A stretch of 5,954 nt of DNA from Sulfurovum sp. (lineage in GTDB: Bacteria; Campylobacterota; Campylobacteria; Campylobacterales; Sulfurovaceae): NCBI GenBank assembly GCA_020721385.1, contig DYMW01000072.1:1-5954 (forward strand), given 5' to 3'. Below the pieces are notes generated by a model. It saw only the letters and a list, made by a program, of their open reading frames with translations, searched no databases and had not been told where the DNA came from. The first letter of the stretch is position 1; every line of letters begins with the position of its first letter. The position numbers and the translations under genes were made by a program. Positions 1 to 5,874 of this stretch are shown here, in pieces.

Positions 1-113
1 AAAACAACACTCACCACTTTGGCAAAACCACCCATAACCGCAAAGGAAAGTGAAGCCAACAACATGAACAAAATACCTCTATCCATACGTAAAATATAGT
101 TTTTCAATAGCAT
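1..113 (-). CDS. EamA/DMT-family transporter, N-terminal fragment (cut by window edge)
   Basis: Read on the minus strand, this gives about 37 residues beginning MLLKNYILRMDRG and continuing with a hydrophobic helix (roughly residues 14-30, containing LFMLLASLSFAVMGGFAK). A short basic N-terminus followed by 'G-I-L-F-M-L-L-A-S-L-S-F-A-x-M-G' is typical of the first transmembrane helix of drug/metabolite transporter (EamA) proteins, which usually have ten helices and about 290 residues in the inner membrane. The rest lies beyond position 1, so the substrate cannot be guessed. Three in-frame starts are possible: ATG at 113, TTG at 107 and ATG at 86. The purine-rich AAAAGGGA at 120-113 overlaps the first ATG but is 5 bases from the TTG, so TTG may be the real start. 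Transcribed away from the M23 peptidase gene. The coding call is fairly sure; the family call rests on one helix. Confidence 0.6.
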   Translation of the reverse strand, partial: MLLKNYILRMDRGILFMLLASLSFAVMGGFAKVVSVV

Positions 114-120
114 CCCTTTT
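113..120 (-). promoter_or_regulatory. Shine-Dalgarno sequence bearing on the start of the transporter gene
   Basis: The minus strand reads AAAAGGGATGCTATTG. The AAGGGA element abuts and overlaps the ATG at 113-111, giving essentially no spacer, while the in-frame TTG at 107-105 sits at a usable 5-base spacing. Either TTG is used, or initiation at ATG relies on a poorly spaced site. The two options differ by only two residues. Confidence 0.45.
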
Positions 121-324
121 AGATTTTTTGAAAGTTTAACATATTTTAATATAAGGCATCTTGTAGATGAATTTCCCTTTTCTACCCTACCTCTTAATAG
201 ACTTTTCATCAAAAAAATCATCAAAAATGTACAATTACTCCATTAATTACACCTTTTTCTATAAAAAATAAGAATAATTGAGCTAGAATAGCTACTTAAA
301 ATTTCATCAATCGAAAGAGAATAC
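114..324. promoter_or_regulatory. Divergent intergenic region between transporter and M23 peptidase
   Basis: This is 211 bases of AT-rich DNA between two genes transcribed away from each other, so it should hold both promoters. For the transporter (minus strand), TATATT at 153-148 or TAAAAT at 148-143 could serve as -10 boxes, with no convincing -35. For the peptidase, the best candidate is TAGAAT at 284-289, listed separately. A 10-base direct repeat, TCATCAAAAA, occurs at 206-215 and 218-227. I see no gene, structured RNA or terminator here. Confidence 0.45.
284..289 (+). promoter_or_regulatory. Candidate -10 box for the M23 peptidase gene
   Basis: TAGAAT matches the TATAAT consensus at five of six positions and lies 35 bases before the ATG, which would give a leader of about 30 bases. 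There is no clear -35 hexamer, only A/T tracts upstream, as is common in Campylobacterota. The box sits inside a short dyad, AGCTA-GAA-TAGCT (281-293), that could mark an operator or be chance. Confidence 0.35.
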
Positions 325-1512
325 ATGCCCATACGAATCCTAATCCTATTGAGTTCCATCCTTCTGCTATCTCAAAACCTATTTGCTACTGACTACAAAT
401 GGAGCAAAGGTACAAACTTTTTGAGTTTTTTAGAAAAAAACAACATCCCTCTTAAAACCTATTTCAGCATGGATGAAGAAGACAAAGAACTCATTCAAGA
501 GATTAGAGCCAATCAAAGCTACAGCATTATTCGCAAAAAAAATAAAATAAGCGAAATACAAATTCCTATCTCTGATGAGTTGATGTTAAAAATTTCAAAT
601 ACCAAAAAAGGATACCAAACCACTTTTATACCTATTCCTTTTGAAACCGTTGACCAAACCATCTCTTTTAGCATCAAGAAAAATTTAAAAAATGATTTGT
701 ATCAAGCAAGTAAAAAATTGTTTTCAGTCAAACAACTTGAACATATTTATGCAAAATCTTTACCTTTTTCAAAAATGAAAAAAGGGGATAAAGTAATTAT
801 CATCTATTCTCAAAACTTTCGCAATGGCAAAGCCTTTACCCGTCCTGAAATAGAAGCATCAATGGTAGAGGTCAATAAAAAAGTTTTCTATGCGTTTTTA
901 ATGAATGATGGAAACTATTATGACTCTTTGGGTAAAAAATACAAATGTGATTATCATTGCAAATTCATTAATCCCGTTCCCAATTTCAAACGTATTTCAA
1001 GTAACTTTACCCAACGAAGATTCCATCCTATCTTAAAACGATACAAAGCCCATTTGGGTACCGACTATGCAGCACAAGCAGGAAAAAGAATTGTGGCAAG
1101 TGGTGCAGGAAAAATTGTTTCTAAAGGATGGCAAAATGGTTATGGTCGAACCATTGTTATTCAACATGGCAATGGGGTTAGAACACTTTATGGTCACATG
1201 AAAGGCTATGCTAAAGGCATCTTTGTTGGAAAAAAGGTTGCCCAAGGAACGACGATTGGTTACGTAGGAAGCTCTGGACGAAGTACGGGACCTCATTTAC
1301 ATTTTGGTCTCTATCAAAATGGAAAAGCAACCAATCCTTCTCATTATATCAAAAAACAAGTGGCCAGTACGGTGAAACTAAAAGGCAAACCTTATCAGAA
1401 ATTACAAACTTTAGTAAAAAGATTTCGCCCCACATTTCAAAAAGCTAAAAAGTATGACTATGGCATTAAACAAGCAAGTAATAAAAACTACCAACAGAAA
1501 AAAGAGAGTTAA
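325..1512 (+). CDS. Secreted M23-family zinc metallopeptidase, Csd3/HdpA-like peptidoglycan endopeptidase
   Basis: This 395-residue protein is exported. Residues 1-21 form a signal peptide (hydrophobic LILLSSILLLS, likely cleavage after LFA). Residues 22-220 are an N-terminal region of the kind that in Helicobacter pylori Csd3/HdpA folds into domains covering the active site. Residues 225-345 are a LytM/M23 domain: the HxxxD motif (H243, D247 in AHLGTDYAA), the conserved YGHM (H291), and the HxH motif (H324, H326 in GPHLHFG). All expected zinc and catalytic residues are present, so the enzyme should be active and cut peptide cross-links or stems of murein in the periplasm. Csd3 in H. pylori is needed for helical cell shape; a shape role here is inference. 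Residues 345-395 form a lysine-rich tail. C208 and C212 are the only cysteines, just before the M23 domain. The ATG at 325 follows a purine-rich AAAGAGA at 314-320 and starts directly at the signal peptide. Convergent with the DUF3108-like gene. Confidence 0.9.
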   Translation: MPIRILILLSSILLLSQNLFATDYKWSKGTNFLSFLEKNNIPLKTYFSMDEEDKELIQEIRANQSYSIIRKKNKISEIQIPISDELMLKISNTKKGYQTTFIPIPFETVDQTISFSIKKNLKNDLYQASKKLFSVKQLEHIYAKSLPFSKMKKGDKVIIIYSQNFRNGKAFTRPEIEASMVEVNKKVFYAFLMNDGNYYDSLGKKYKCDYHCKFINPVPNFKRISSNFTQRRFHPILKRYKAHLGTDYAAQAGKRIVASGAGKIVSKGWQNGYGRTIVIQHGNGVRTLYGHMKGYAKGIFVGKKVAQGTTIGYVGSSGRSTGPHLHFGLYQNGKATNPSHYIKKQVASTVKLKGKPYQKLQTLVKRFRPTFQKAKKYDYGIKQASNKNYQQKKES

Positions 1513-1525
1513 TTCTCTCTTTTTT
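1498..1525. terminator. Bidirectional rho-independent terminator between the peptidase and DUF3108-like genes
   Basis: Eleven-base arms (AAAAAAGAGAG at 1498-1508 and CTCTCTTTTTT at 1515-1525) are perfectly complementary around a 6-base loop, TTAATT. A T tract follows the GAGAG stem on the plus strand, and the A tract on the left becomes a T tract on the minus strand, so it can end transcripts from both converging genes. The TAA stop of the peptidase (1510-1512) lies in the loop, and the arms overlap its last codons. The GC content of the stem is modest. Confidence 0.8.
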
Positions 1526-1536
1526 ATAACCAATAC

Positions 1537-2280
1537 TTAGAGTCTCTTGGCTCTAATATCTCCAAAGAAAATCAAATCTTTTAATACTGCATTTTGGGTT
1601 ATGCCATCGTTACCAATACGCAATAACAACTCTCCTTTATCACTTGAAAAAATAGATTGATGAATAATGGCTCTAGCATACCACACATCTTTATTCTCGC
1701 CCAACATCTCTTTAAACTCTTTTAACTCATTTTGGTTGGGAATAACAATCTCTACTTCACCATGTTGTTTTTCAGCACCCACCGCCAATAGAATATATTT
1801 TTTACTCTTTGTCTTATCTTTGATAATTTCATTTAAATTAAAGTACAGTGTCAATAAATCATTTTTAGAATAATAATCCATGGTACTGTTTTCCTCTGAA
1901 ACGAGTTTGTCCTTTTTCCACTCTTTATACTTTTTGGTTACTATTTTTTTCTTATGATTGATTCGATAAACTTTATTAATCGTTATACGACCATGGGACT
2001 TAATGATTTGATATAAATCTGCTACCATCACCCCATTTTCAAAATGACCTTTTGAGATATGATGCTCTTTACGATTACCTGAAAGTGTTTTAGCAATACC
2101 TGTTGATTCTAACTCGACATCAATCACATAATTTTTGCCATCTTGAGTTAATTTGGCTTTGGCAACACCAATCTCTCCAATAATTCCAAAGTCTACTTTG
2201 TAGTCTGCGGTAATGGTTTTGGCATTCAAAGTGCCAAATACCCCCAATAATAACAGTAGTGAAAAAAATAGTTTTTTCAT
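1537..2280 (-). CDS. Secreted DUF3108-like protein of unknown function
   Basis: This 247-residue protein has a clear Sec signal peptide (MKKLFFSLLLLLGVFGTLNA, cleavage after residue 20) and no other membrane segment, so it should be periplasmic or surface-associated. The mature part begins with an alternating beta-strand pattern (TADYKVDFGIIGEIGVAKAKL), in which a 'Y-x-V-x-F-G' strand is followed by a strand with 'A-x-A-x-L'. This resembles the start of DUF3108 domains. Later parts (MDYYSKNDLLTLYFNL, and the C-terminal IGNDGITQNAVLKDLIFFGDIRAKRL) fit the same family, in which the protein ends in a strand and a basic terminus. The biochemical role of DUF3108 proteins is not established; lipid or envelope roles have been suggested by their beta-rich fold, but nothing here proves that. 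The start is well supported by AAAGGAA (2291-2285) five bases or so before the ATG. A strong promoter lies upstream, and the gene ends at the shared terminator. Confidence 0.75.
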   Translation of the reverse strand: MKKLFFSLLLLLGVFGTLNAKTITADYKVDFGIIGEIGVAKAKLTQDGKNYVIDVELESTGIAKTLSGNRKEHHISKGHFENGVMVADLYQIIKSHGRITINKVYRINHKKKIVTKKYKEWKKDKLVSEENSTMDYYSKNDLLTLYFNLNEIIKDKTKSKKYILLAVGAEKQHGEVEIVIPNQNELKEFKEMLGENKDVWYARAIIHQSIFSSDKGELLLRIGNDGITQNAVLKDLIFFGDIRAKRL

Positions 2281-2348
2281 AAAATTCCTTTAATTTGTAT
2301 GGCTTAATTAAATCATATTTACGTGTACTAACCGTGAACAGATGAAGC

Positions 2349-2379
2349 ATTATAACAATTTTTTTAGATAAAATATCAA
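2349..2379 (-). promoter_or_regulatory. Promoter of the DUF3108-like gene (extended -10)
   Basis: On the minus strand, a perfect TATAAT (2354-2349) is preceded by TGT, forming an extended -10 TGTTATAAT. TTGATA at 2379-2374 could be a -35 box, but the 19-base spacing is long. Transcription would start near 2342, giving a leader of roughly 60 bases before the ATG at 2280. Confidence 0.65.
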
Positions 2380-2443
2380 TAAAATAGGAATCAAAACATT
2401 ACCCCATTAAGACAATCCATAATCAAAGACAATAAAAAAATCT

Positions 2444-2451
2444 GCTATAAT
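2444..2451 (+). promoter_or_regulatory. Promoter of der (extended -10)
   Basis: TGCTATAAT (TG at 2443-2444, TATAAT at 2446-2451) is a perfect extended -10 element. No -35 hexamer is evident; A tracts lie upstream (2431-2440). Transcription would begin near 2458, leaving a leader of about 84 bases that contains the hairpin at 2473-2494. The element is about 90 bases from the oppositely directed promoter of the DUF3108-like gene. Confidence 0.65.
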
Positions 2452-2472
2452 TCAAATAATTTTTAACGATAA

Positions 2473-2494
2473 GGTATTGTCATAAAACAATACC
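2473..2494 (+). promoter_or_regulatory. Perfect inverted repeat in the der leader
   Basis: GGTATTGT (2473-2480) and ACAATACC (2487-2494) are perfect complements around a 6-base loop, CATAAA. It begins about 15 bases after the expected transcription start of der and about 48 bases before the ATG. No T run follows on either strand, so it is unlikely to be a terminator. It could be an mRNA-stabilising 5' hairpin, a binding site for an RNA-binding protein, or a DNA operator for a dimeric repressor. The sequence does not decide between these. Confidence 0.5.
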
Positions 2495-2541
2495 CTACAA
2501 ACTCCTCAATAAAACAGCCAGTTCAAAGAAAGACACACCAT

Positions 2542-3942
2542 ATGACAAATCTTAAAAAAGTAGCCATACTAGGAAGACCCAATGTTGGGAAAAGCTCCCT
2601 ATTTAACCGACTTGCTCGACAGCAAGATGCCATCACCTCTGATACCATAGGAACCACACGAGATATTAAAAAGCGTGTTGTGACCATTTCAGGTAACCGT
2701 GATTTTGAAATCATTGATACAGGTGGTATTGATGAGAGTACCGAAATGTTTGCAACCGTTAAACGACTCTCATTGCGTACCGCCAAAGAAGCCGATATTA
2801 TTCTTTATGTCGTGGATGGAAAAAACATCCCAGCAGAAGAAGATAAAGAGCTTTTTTATGGACTTCAAGCTTTGGGAAAACCGATTGCGTTAATTGTCAA
2901 TAAAATAGACAATGATAAAGATGAAGCCCTGCGTTATTGGGATTTTTTAGAGTTTGGTGCCGATATAACGTTACCTATTTCAGTCAGTCACAACCGCTAT
3001 ATGAATGCTTTTTATACGTGGTTAGAGACCTATATTCCTGAACGTGAAGAGGAAAAAACGTTAACCCTTGAAGAAGATGATGAGCAGAGCTTTGAAGATA
3101 TTCTTGAAATGGTGCATATTAAAGAAGAGGAAGAAGAAGACAACCATATTAAAGTCGCCATTATTGGTCGTGTTAATACAGGAAAAAGCTCACTACTCAA
3201 TGCCCTACTTCAAGAAGAACGTGCAGTAGTCTCCAATGTTGCAGGAACCACCATCGACCCTATTAATGAATCAATGGAGTACAAAAACCATACAATAACC
3301 TTTGTTGATACTGCAGGAATCAGACAACGTGGACGAATTGTAGGCATTGAAAAATTTGCCCTAGAACGTACAGAAGCGATGCTTAAAGAGGCAGATATTG
3401 CTCTGTTGGTGATTGATGCAACCATGGGTGTGGTTGAACTCGATGAGCGAATTGCCAACCTTATAGAGAAGTTTAAACTCGGTTGTCTCATTGTATTAAA
3501 CAAATGGGACATTCGCGATGAGATTACCTATGAAAAAGCGGTTGAAGATATTCGTGATGAACTTAAATTTTTACATTATGCTCCACTCATTACCATTTCA
3601 GCCAAAACAGGACAACGGGTTCCGAAGATTTTAGATGAGATTATTGCTATTTATGGAAGATACAAACAGAGAATTCCTACTGCGACACTGAATGAGGTGT
3701 TAAAATATGCCATAGGAAGACATCATCCACCAAGTCTTAATGGAGTACCCATTAAAATCAAGTTTGCAACACAATATGAGATTAAACCTCCTAAAATTGC
3801 CCTGATTGTTAATCGTCCTGATGGAGTACATTTCTCTTATAAACGATACTTAGCCAATATCTTTAGAGAGAAATTTGATTTTGTGGGTGTGCCTTTGGAC
3901 ATAGATCCAAGAAAACGTGGTCAACGGGTAGATGATGACTAA
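2542..3942 (+). CDS. der: Ribosome biogenesis GTPase Der (EngA)
   Basis: This cytoplasmic GTPase has two tandem G domains and a C-terminal KH-like domain, and it acts in maturation of the 50S ribosomal subunit; it is usually essential. At 466 residues it is of normal family length. First G domain: GRPNVGKSS at 11-19, TTRD at 38-41, DTGGI at 59-63, NKID at 120-123. Second G domain: GRVNTGKSS at 209-217, GTTIDP at 235-240, DTAGI at 256-260, NKWD at 320-323, SAKTG at 353-357. The KH-like domain covers about 375-456 (HHPPS, the ATQYEIKPPKIALIVNRPDG segment and SYKRYLANIFREKF). The linker 166-200 is very acidic, 18 of 35 residues being D or E. The second G1 has T where V is usual, and the second switch I has I in place of R. 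The Shine-Dalgarno sequence is weak (GAAAGA around 2528-2533), but the ATG at 2542 starts exactly where Der proteins start. It stands alone, between divergent and convergent neighbours. Confidence 0.97.
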   Translation: MTNLKKVAILGRPNVGKSSLFNRLARQQDAITSDTIGTTRDIKKRVVTISGNRDFEIIDTGGIDESTEMFATVKRLSLRTAKEADIILYVVDGKNIPAEEDKELFYGLQALGKPIALIVNKIDNDKDEALRYWDFLEFGADITLPISVSHNRYMNAFYTWLETYIPEREEEKTLTLEEDDEQSFEDILEMVHIKEEEEEDNHIKVAIIGRVNTGKSSLLNALLQEERAVVSNVAGTTIDPINESMEYKNHTITFVDTAGIRQRGRIVGIEKFALERTEAMLKEADIALLVIDATMGVVELDERIANLIEKFKLGCLIVLNKWDIRDEITYEKAVEDIRDELKFLHYAPLITISAKTGQRVPKILDEIIAIYGRYKQRIPTATLNEVLKYAIGRHHPPSLNGVPIKIKFATQYEIKPPKIALIVNRPDGVHFSYKRYLANIFREKFDFVGVPLDIDPRKRGQRVDDD

Positions 3943-3970
3943 AAAAGCATAGAGAAAATCCCTTTTCTCT
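3941..3970 (-). terminator. Terminator hairpin between der and the GGDEF-EAL gene
   Basis: Arms AGAGAAAA (3951-3958) and TTTTCTCT (3963-3970) are perfectly complementary with a 4-base loop. On the minus strand the hairpin begins directly after the stop codon of the GGDEF-EAL gene and is followed, after four bases, by six Ts (3946-3941), a usable terminator. On the plus strand only TTTA follows, so it is weaker for der, though the stem could still serve both converging transcripts. The stem is AT-rich. Confidence 0.6.
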
Positions 3971-5860
3971 TTACAGATAACTCTTACTGAGCATCTGATA
4001 AGGTTTTGCTTTTGAAAAGTAAAACCCTTGCCCATACTCAATACCAAAACTTTTTAAAATATCAACCGTCTCTTGATGGTCAATATACTCTGCAATGACA
4101 TGAATATCATTCTGTTGACAAAACAGTGCAAATGTTTTCACAATACTGTAGGCTTTTTTATCATGGGCAATCTCTTTAATAATTGAGCCATCAATTTTTA
4201 AATAATCAATAGAGAGATTTAACAGATGATTTAAATTGGAGTAACCACTCCCAAAATCATCAATACAAATTTGATACCCAAAAAGTTTTAATTTTTGAAT
4301 GGAAAATTCAACCTTTTGATAATCAATACTTTTAGTTTCTAAAATCTCAATCAACATTCGGTCTGACAAATCAGCATTTTGTGCCAATACTTCTAAAACA
4401 GAATCGTTTACCAAATCATCAGCACTTAAATTAATACTAATTTTAAAGTTTTCATCTTGACGCAATTTAACAAGATTGTACTCAATCACCTTCATGGTTA
4501 AACGACTGTACAAATAGGAATCTTCCAAATCAGGTAAAATTTTATCAGGAAAAATAATATTTTTTCCATCTTCAATCCGTAATAACGCTTCATAATGGTG
4601 TAATTTCCCACTCTCTAAACTTCGGATAGGTTGATAATAACAGACCAATTTGTCCCCATCAATCATCTCTTTTAACTTCTCGCGATAAAGTCTTGTTTTC
4701 TGTGTTATATCAAAATATCGAATCGAATTTCGACCATTGTGTTTGCACTCGTAAAGAGCTGTATCGGCTTTTTGAATCGCATCTTGAAGTGAACGTGCCA
4801 CTTCGGTATTGATTAAAGCACCAATGGAAATGGTTAATTTTAAGGTATCCTTCTCAATATAAATATTGAGTCGTTCAATCATAATTCTAATGTCTTCAAG
4901 TTTGTGTTTAAAGCGTTGATCGTCTAAATTCTTTTTGGCAAAAAAGAGCAAAAATTCCTCGCCTCCGTACTGAATAAACATATCATCTTCACCCAACATT
5001 CCTGCAATTTGTTTAATAATCGACGTAATAACCTTGTCACCATTCTCTTGTCCATAGAGATTGTTAACCCGCTTAAAAAAGTCAATATCTGCTAAGGCAA
5101 TGTAATATTTGGTAAAATCTATCTTTTCGTAATTATCACTTAAATAGGTACGATAAAAGGTATTGGTTTTTGGATTTTTATAAATTTGATGTTTCATATA
5201 ACTCGTTCGTAAAATATACACAAACAACAACAATAAAAATATCATACCAATAGCTAAAGAGATAAAGATAATATGTACACTTAATTTTAACAATGATGCC
5301 AACGTCGATAAACTGTTTATCGTATAATCTACCACTAAAAATGCAATGGTTTTATTGTTTTCAACAATAGGCTTAATTAACGTATAACCCAAATCTGTTA
5401 TTGTATCTTGAATAAAAGTTTGATGCTTTTGAGTTGTTTTTACTTTTCTAAAATAGTGTGCTTGTGCTGGTAAGAAAAGTTCTCCTGCTTCACCCTTATC
5501 TATTTTATCGGTGTCTAAAAGATAATATAATTTATCCTGAATGGGAAAAACAATGTAGAGTGACCGAATATTTCGTGTCACCAATACCGATAAAGCAATC
5601 TCATTCTCTTCACGTAGTTGAGCATTGGTCATATTGTCATTAATAAAATTAAAAGATTTTTTAAGTATTTTTATTAAAACTTTATTGGAACTGTCATCAA
5701 TATCACTAATTGATTGATTTAAAAGAATATTTTTTAAATCTTTTTCGTATGTAGAGATATTGTTATAAACATAAAAAACAGAAACAACTAAAACAATATA
5801 GCCTACTAACATATAATAATATATTTTATTACTGTTTAAAAAAACCCATTTATTATACAA
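3971..5860 (-). CDS. Membrane-bound sensor protein with GGDEF and EAL domains (c-di-GMP synthesis/breakdown)
   Basis: This 629-residue inner-membrane signalling protein has transmembrane helix 1 at about 14-33, a periplasmic sensor region at 34-192 that looks Cache-like (the TDLGYTLIKPIVENNKTIAF segment near 155-174 followed by VVDYT), and transmembrane helix 2 at about 193-217. The GGDEF domain (about 245-385) has the signature GGEEF at 299-303, a metal-binding ADID at 257-260, N266 and GD at 274-275, so cyclase activity is plausible. The inhibitory I-site arginine is missing: the RxxD position reads GEDD (290-293). The EAL domain (about 400-625) keeps the expected catalytic residues: E424 of EALLR, N477 of NLS, E505 and E508 of EILE, D534 and D535 of DDFGSG, K555 of LKID, E591 of AEY and Q611 of GQG. 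It is therefore probably a working c-di-GMP phosphodiesterase, perhaps bifunctional. The start is TTG at 5860, supported by AAGGAGGA seven bases away; the next methionine, M17, lies in helix 1. The gene ends at a terminator hairpin. Confidence 0.92.
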   Translation of the reverse strand: MYNKWVFLNSNKIYYYMLVGYIVLVVSVFYVYNNISTYEKDLKNILLNQSISDIDDSSNKVLIKILKKSFNFINDNMTNAQLREENEIALSVLVTRNIRSLYIVFPIQDKLYYLLDTDKIDKGEAGELFLPAQAHYFRKVKTTQKHQTFIQDTITDLGYTLIKPIVENNKTIAFLVVDYTINSLSTLASLLKLSVHIIFISLAIGMIFLLLLFVYILRTSYMKHQIYKNPKTNTFYRTYLSDNYEKIDFTKYYIALADIDFFKRVNNLYGQENGDKVITSIIKQIAGMLGEDDMFIQYGGEEFLLFFAKKNLDDQRFKHKLEDIRIMIERLNIYIEKDTLKLTISIGALINTEVARSLQDAIQKADTALYECKHNGRNSIRYFDITQKTRLYREKLKEMIDGDKLVCYYQPIRSLESGKLHHYEALLRIEDGKNIIFPDKILPDLEDSYLYSRLTMKVIEYNLVKLRQDENFKISINLSADDLVNDSVLEVLAQNADLSDRMLIEILETKSIDYQKVEFSIQKLKLFGYQICIDDFGSGYSNLNHLLNLSIDYLKIDGSIIKEIAHDKKAYSIVKTFALFCQQNDIHVIAEYIDHQETVDILKSFGIEYGQGFYFSKAKPYQMLSKSYL

Positions 5861-5866
5861 GTCATC

Positions 5867-5874
5867 TCCTCCTT
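5867..5874 (-). promoter_or_regulatory. Strong Shine-Dalgarno sequence setting a TTG start
   Basis: The minus strand reads AAGGAGGA, then GATGAC, then TTG. The near-consensus GGAGG core is 7 bases from the TTG at 5860, ideal spacing, and the TTG frame is the GGDEF-EAL frame. An ATG at 5865-5863 lies only two bases after the core and in another frame that stops within ten codons, so it is not the start. Confidence 0.8.

Noticed and set aside
206..227. Two copies of TCATCAAAAA, possible start of a repeat array or binding sites
   Set aside because: Only two copies, rich in A, with no third unit; too weak to call a repeat element or CRISPR.
227..271. Tiny open frame of 14 codons (MYNYSINYTFFYKK) upstream of the peptidase, possible leader peptide
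   Set aside because: No Shine-Dalgarno sequence precedes it, it lies before the likely promoter, and its composition is what AT-rich DNA gives by chance.
1033..1296. Minus-strand open frame of 87 codons inside the M23 peptidase gene
   Set aside because: It lies opposite the conserved catalytic domain, has no ribosome site and gives a low-complexity serine/asparagine-rich product; a shadow of the real gene.
2120..2350. Minus-strand open frame of 76 codons overlapping the start of the DUF3108-like gene
   Set aside because: It overlaps that gene in another frame, begins near the promoter's transcription start without a ribosome site, and its product has no recognisable features.
2473..2494. 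Der leader hairpin as a rho-independent terminator or attenuator
   Set aside because: No T tract follows on either strand and no competing hairpin or leader peptide was found.
3210..3512. Minus-strand open frame of 100 codons inside der
   Set aside because: It is antisense to the second G domain of Der, whose protein sequence is clearly conserved; the serine-rich translation is typical of an antisense shadow.
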